In this document: positions 60,025 through 64,000 of the stretch, piece after piece
How the letters are laid out: the number at the start of each line of letters is the position of its first letter
How positions within the stretch are numbered: position 1 is the first letter of the stretch
From: Mactromeris polynyma
Taxonomy: Eukaryota > Mollusca > Bivalvia > Venerida > Mactridae
Assembly (NCBI GenBank): GCA_032209605.1
Contig: JASFXZ010000004.1
Span: 33,638,401-33,702,400 of the forward strand
DNA: 64,000 nt
Direction of reading: 5' to 3'
Position numbers and translations under genes: made by a program
The notes under the pieces: model-generated
The model's database searches: none
Told to the model about the DNA's origin: nothing
What the model saw: the letters and a program-made list of their open reading frames with translations, nothing else

Positions 60025-61136
60025 GATTTAGTTGTTACATGGAACGCCACATACACAAGACAATTCCTCCTCACACAGACCCCAAGAAAACAACAGTCTT
60101 CAAAACATTACGCACCGAAGAGGTGGAAGGGTAAACATGATGGGAATAGATGTGCAAGGAATGGTCTGGTCGACCATATAACAACTAAGGACAATGGGGG
60201 GGGCGATAAGGGGGAAAGTTTACATAATTGAATACATCACTGATCAAGTCAAGAAAGTCAGTAATATTAGGTCGAAAGGGAGAAAGAATATAAATGTTAT
60301 ATCAAGTAAAATAACGACACATGAAGAAGGGAACTTATTCTTTGAACGATAATAGAAATATTAACCACACACCAATTAACAGCCTTGGAACTGTCATTAA
60401 AAATACTGGGTGTTTAAATAAATCTAATAGCTAGCTTACCTCACACCTAATCGCTAAATGGTCATTAAATTAATTCTAACGTATAGATCTACACACAATC
60501 CGACTAAATCGAAAGCAACTAATTCATAATAGTAACCTTAGATAACATTAAAAAGAGATTAAAAAACTAGACAAAAAGTGACCAAATATAATTCAATATA
60601 AGCAAACGAAGCCATCATTTTGTTTCTAAAAGTCATCAAGATAGAAATGTGTCGCTGACCTTAAATGACGTAATATGTACAGGCATATTATTATACAAAA
60701 CGTAATTATTTTGTTTCAAGTTGAAACAATCTCATAAGAATTGAAAGTACATTCTCAATAAATTAAAGTAAAACTGAATATTGATATCAAATAATCAACG
60801 AGTTTTCAAAATGTTGTAAATCTTAGATGTTGTATTGTTTCATTTCAAATGGAATGCGGATAGAATAACACTTGAGCGGATGGAGTGTGTACATATTCAA
60901 AGACGTGAGAACTTGTTTTATATTCAATGTAAAAGACCGCCTCCCGTGTTTGTCCTCCTTAATTCTCCTTAGTTGTCCATTGTCGGCAGCCAGACCATTT
61001 CTTGCGTCCCAGTGCCCTTGCGTATTTACCCTTACACTTCTTCAATGCCTACGTTTGGTGGACTTGTTTTCCCGGAGGTATGTTTGGGGAGTCATTGTCT
61101 TGTGTACGTGGCGTTCCCTGTAGCAACTTACTATCT
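60025..61136. mobile_element. Foldback-type element with ~170-bp inverted ends, D2 copy (best preserved)
   Basis: The left arm (about 60028-60200) reads ttgttacatggaacgccac, ttcctcctcacacagacccc, gaggtggaagggtaaacatg, atggtctggtcgaccatata, aactaaggacaat. The complement of the right arm (about 60950-61130) reads the same blocks in the same order (ctacagggaacgccac, gactccccaaacatacctcc, gaagtgtaagggtaaatacg, atggtctggctgccgacaat, aactaaggagaat). This defines the family whose solo arms are scattered through the window. The interior of about 750 bp is non-coding. The flank beyond the terminus (agagatagtaagttg) is also shared by several copies. Confidence 0.8.
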
Positions 61137-61902
61137 CTTTTACTAAACTAGCTTATTCTTAACTAGTTTTCTAAGAATAGACCAACTTGACTTACGATAT
61201 TGTCTATGTAAGACAAAGATCGAAAGCGGGACAAGGATTCAGGAAAATGTCTTAATTTCCTCGTATAAAGACATTAAAGGTAACTAAGGACTTATTGAGG
61301 AGAGCGTCAATGGTGTAAACAATACTGTTTTTGTATAGTTATTTTATATACAGGAAAATAGCAGCGTAACCCTGACATTTCTTAATGACATTAATTCCTC
61401 ATTATCGAGGTTAAGTAGAGGATATCTCGCGCACTAATAGGAGTGTGTATGTACGAATGTATCGGTCATACATTATTTAAACCTGTTATTGCTAAGATGT
61501 CTGTGAAACAGGACATGTAATTGATTTCTGGTATTTACAATGTAACCATTGAATAGTGGCTCTACCTGCAGCAAAAGCATGATCATGGTTCCTGTTTTAA
61601 GAATTTATAATTAAATTATCTCTCTATAGCAACAGCCTTCTGACTATGTGTTCTATGTGGTGGTTTTGTTTCCATTTTCTTTTTCAATAACAAATTCAGT
61701 TTAGGTGTTTCACATAATTTAATTGCAATTCTTTATCGAACTCCCACAAATTGTCAGGTAAATATCATGTGCAATTATGAGGAGAATTATTTGAATACAC
61801 TGCAGGCGGGCAGGAAAAGTACGCACAAAATTACAGAGTTCATACGCTGGTTTCGCAATAAAGTATATTGTATAGTCACTAAAATTAAATAATCATGTTC
61901 AC

Positions 61903-62146
61903 TAGCGGATCAAGGGGTGAGGCGCACCCGTCACGCGCTCCTAAAATTCCCCGAAGTCGAGTTTTATACTGTATACGCTCCACCGCTGCTAGTGTATTGA
62001 ATTTAATAAAGTCATTCTGGATTGGTTTTATGTTCAATAACTTAAAAACAATGAATAAAGTAATTGCCGTTTTATAAGGCTTGAGCAAAACCAAACAATT
62101 ACCAAAAGGTTCCCCCCTGTAAGGCCAAATCCTGGATCAGCCCCTG
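61903..62146. mobile_element. ~245-bp GC-tipped element, D2 copy
   Basis: From agcggatcaaggggtgaggc to aaatcctggatcagcccc; counterpart of 49425-49690 with shorter C run. Frames 61885-62094 and 61895-62077 on both strands are shadows. Confidence 0.6.
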
Positions 62147-62300
62147 ATGTTATCTATTATATTTACATATATGAATTGTAAAACTTACGCGTACGACTTT
62201 TAAGTACAGTTGTGTGTACGTGTTCTATAGAATAGAGCGAAGTTGCATTCGACCACTGAGTGCCGAGGCAACAGATATGCAGATACAGTTGAGTTACTTT

Positions 62301-64000
62301 AACAACAGCACCTACATCACTGTATATAATACGGTTAACCATCCTAACAACAGCACCTACATGACTCTATATAAAAAACGGGTAACCATCCTAACAACAG
62401 CATCTACATGACTGTATATAATACGGTTAACCTTCCTAACAACAGCATCTTCACGACTGTATATAATATGGTTAACCTTCCTAACAACAGCATCTACATG
62501 ACTGTACATAATACGGGTAACCATCCTAACAACATCATCTACACGACTGTATATAATATGGGTAACCATCCTAACAACAGCATCTACACGACTGTATATA
62601 ATATGGGTAACCATCCTAACAACAGCATCTACAAGCCTGTATATAATACGGGTAACCATCCTAACAACAGCATCTACATGACTGTATATAATACGGGTAA
62701 CCATCCTAACAACAGCATCTACATGACTGTATATAATACGGGTAACCATCCTAACAACAGCATCTACATGACTGTACATAATACGGGTAACCATCCTAAC
62801 AACAACATCTACACGACTGTATATAAAATGGGTAACCATCCTAACAATATCATCTACACGACTGTATATAATACGGGTAACCATCCTAACAACAGCATCT
62901 ACACGACTGTATATAATATGGGTAACCATCCTAACAACAGCATCTACATGACTGTATATAATATGGGTAACCATCCTAACAACAGCATCTACATGACTGT
63001 ATATAATATGGGTAACCATCCTAACAACATCATCTACACGACTGTATATAATATGGGTAACCATCCTAACAACAGCATCTACACGACTGTATATAATATG
63101 GGTAACCATCCTAACAACAGCATCTATATGACTGCATATAATATGGGTAACCATCCTAACAACAACATCTACATGACTGTATATAATATGGGTAACCATC
63201 CTAACAACATCATCTACATGACTGAATATAATACAGGTAACCATCCTAACAACATCATCTACACGACTGTATATAATACGGGTAACCATCCTAACAACAT
63301 CATCTACACGACTGTATATAATACGGGTAACCATCCTAACAACAGCATCTACACGACTGTATATAATACGGGCAACCATCCTAACAACAGCATCTACACG
63401 ACTGTATATAATACGGGTAACCATTCTAACAACATCATCTACATGACTGTATATAATATGGGTAACCATCCCAACAACAGCATCTACATGACTGTATATA
63501 ATACGGGTAACCATCCCAACAACAGCATCTACACGACTGTATATGATATGGGTAACCATCATAACAACATCATCTACACGACTGTATATAATATGGGTAA
63601 CCATCTTAACAACATCATCTACACGACTGTATATAATACGGGTAACCATCCTAACAACAGCATCTTCACGACTGTATATAATATGGGTAACCATCCTAAC
63701 AACAGCATCTACACGACTGTATATAATATGGGTAACCATCCTAACAACAGCATCTACACGACTGTATATAATATGGGTAATCATCCTAACAACAGCATCT
63801 ACATGACTGTATATAATATGGGTAACCATCCTAACAACAGCATCTACATGACTGTATATAATATGGGTAACCATCCTAACAACAGCATCTACATGACTGT
63901 ATATAATACGGTTGACCATCCTAACAACAGCATCTACATGACTGTATATAATATGGGTAACCATTCTAACAACAGCATCTACATGACTGTATATAATATG
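62301..64000. repeat. 45-bp minisatellite, ~37.7 units, runs off the window end
   Basis: Unit of 45 bp starting aacaacagcatctacatgac and continuing tgtatataatatgggtaacc atcct. 37 complete units plus a 33-bp partial unit are inside the window. Only the second unit (about 62346-62392) has an indel (+2 bp). Units 1-4 at the left edge are the most divergent (ggttaacc in place of gggtaacc), as expected for an array edge. The recurring variants are at tacAYGact (cg or tg), ataYGgg (cg or tg) and acaKcatc. No higher-order period was apparent by eye. The right end is not visible. Confidence 0.98.
62357..63964 (-). other. 535-codon open frame created by the minisatellite (not a gene)
   Basis: It translates as a 15-residue repeat (IIYSHVDAVVRMVTH with H/R and A/D alternation). 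The frame is open because 45 is divisible by three and the unit lacks a stop in this phase; it closes at the +2 indel of unit 2. The + strand is also open over part of the array (63543-63806). There is no signal peptide, no conserved non-repeat domain and no splice context, and substitutions fall at CpG positions without regard to codon position. Confidence 0.85.

Larger units (their letters stand above)
53990..62300 (+). repeat. Segmental duplication block D2
   Basis: Direct paralogue of D1 (39100-49840). It lacks the non-LTR insertion and the 765-bp insertion of D1, and carries about 285 bp (54255-54540) that D1 lacks. Its right end, after gagttactttaa (62291-62302), runs into the 45-bp minisatellite. 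Open frames such as 57296-57565 are not present in D1, and no protein family is recognised. Confidence 0.88.

Noticed and set aside
62357..63964. A 535-residue repetitive secreted or structural protein
   Set aside because: It is generated by the 45-bp minisatellite; the opposite strand is partly open too, there is no signal peptide or unique domain, and variation follows CpG sites.
62301..64000. A CRISPR-like array
   Set aside because: The whole 45-bp unit is repeated with no unique spacers, in a eukaryotic repeat context; it is a minisatellite.

Overview
This is an AT-rich, gene-poor stretch of an animal nuclear genome, most likely a mollusc and probably a bivalve. The reasons are a canonical three-exon globin gene with introns, a full-length tRNA-derived SINE ending in the metazoan 'Meta' 3' domain, decayed reverse transcriptases of two kinds (non-LTR and DIRS-like), a mariner remnant, a PIF/Harbinger-type element and many decayed dispersed repeats. 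The species assignment is inference. There is no bacterial-style gene organisation, no rRNA and no CRISPR array.

The one gene I can assign with confidence is a globin on the + strand (3431-10484). Exon 1 is 3431-3606, exon 2 is 9324-9549 and exon 3 is 10350-10484, giving 178 residues. Both introns sit at the classic globin positions B12.2 (phase 2) and G7.0 (phase 0). The protein starts Met-Gly-Cys-Val-Cys, a dual N-myristoylation/palmitoylation signature of the kind known from globin X, so a membrane-anchored globin X-like protein is the best reading. Intron 1 (5.7 kb) is full of repeats, including a SINE inserted into one half of a small tandem duplication.

Layout: 1-3430, upstream sequence with one GC-rich dispersed repeat. 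3431-10484, globin gene. 10485-19500, mostly featureless DNA with foldback-family copies, a mariner transposase remnant and one stretch of possibly decayed coding sequence. From about 19.5 kb onward the window is a mosaic of direct segmental duplications. Unit A (about 19.5-25.3 kb), unit B (from about 30.2 kb) and unit C (from about 51.0 kb) share sequence. A second block, D1 (about 39.1-49.84 kb), is paralogous to D2 (about 54.0-62.3 kb). B plus D1 against C plus D2 is best explained as one tandem duplication of about 20.8 kb. Later insertions then marked one copy or the other, and the sister copy often preserves the empty site: the Meta-SINE in A, a TIR element with an internal palindromic array in B, a 5'-truncated non-LTR retrotransposon in D1 and a 765-bp palindrome-containing insertion in D1. 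The window ends inside a 45-bp minisatellite (62301 to beyond 64000).

The longest open frame in the window (535 codons, minus strand, 62357-63964) is a by-product of this 45-bp array, because 45 is a multiple of three; it should not be read as a gene. Two short candidate exons (20794-20923 minus, 27927-28067 plus) are listed at low confidence. No operon-like or defence-like system is visible; the interest lies in the globin and in the well-resolved history of duplications and insertions.
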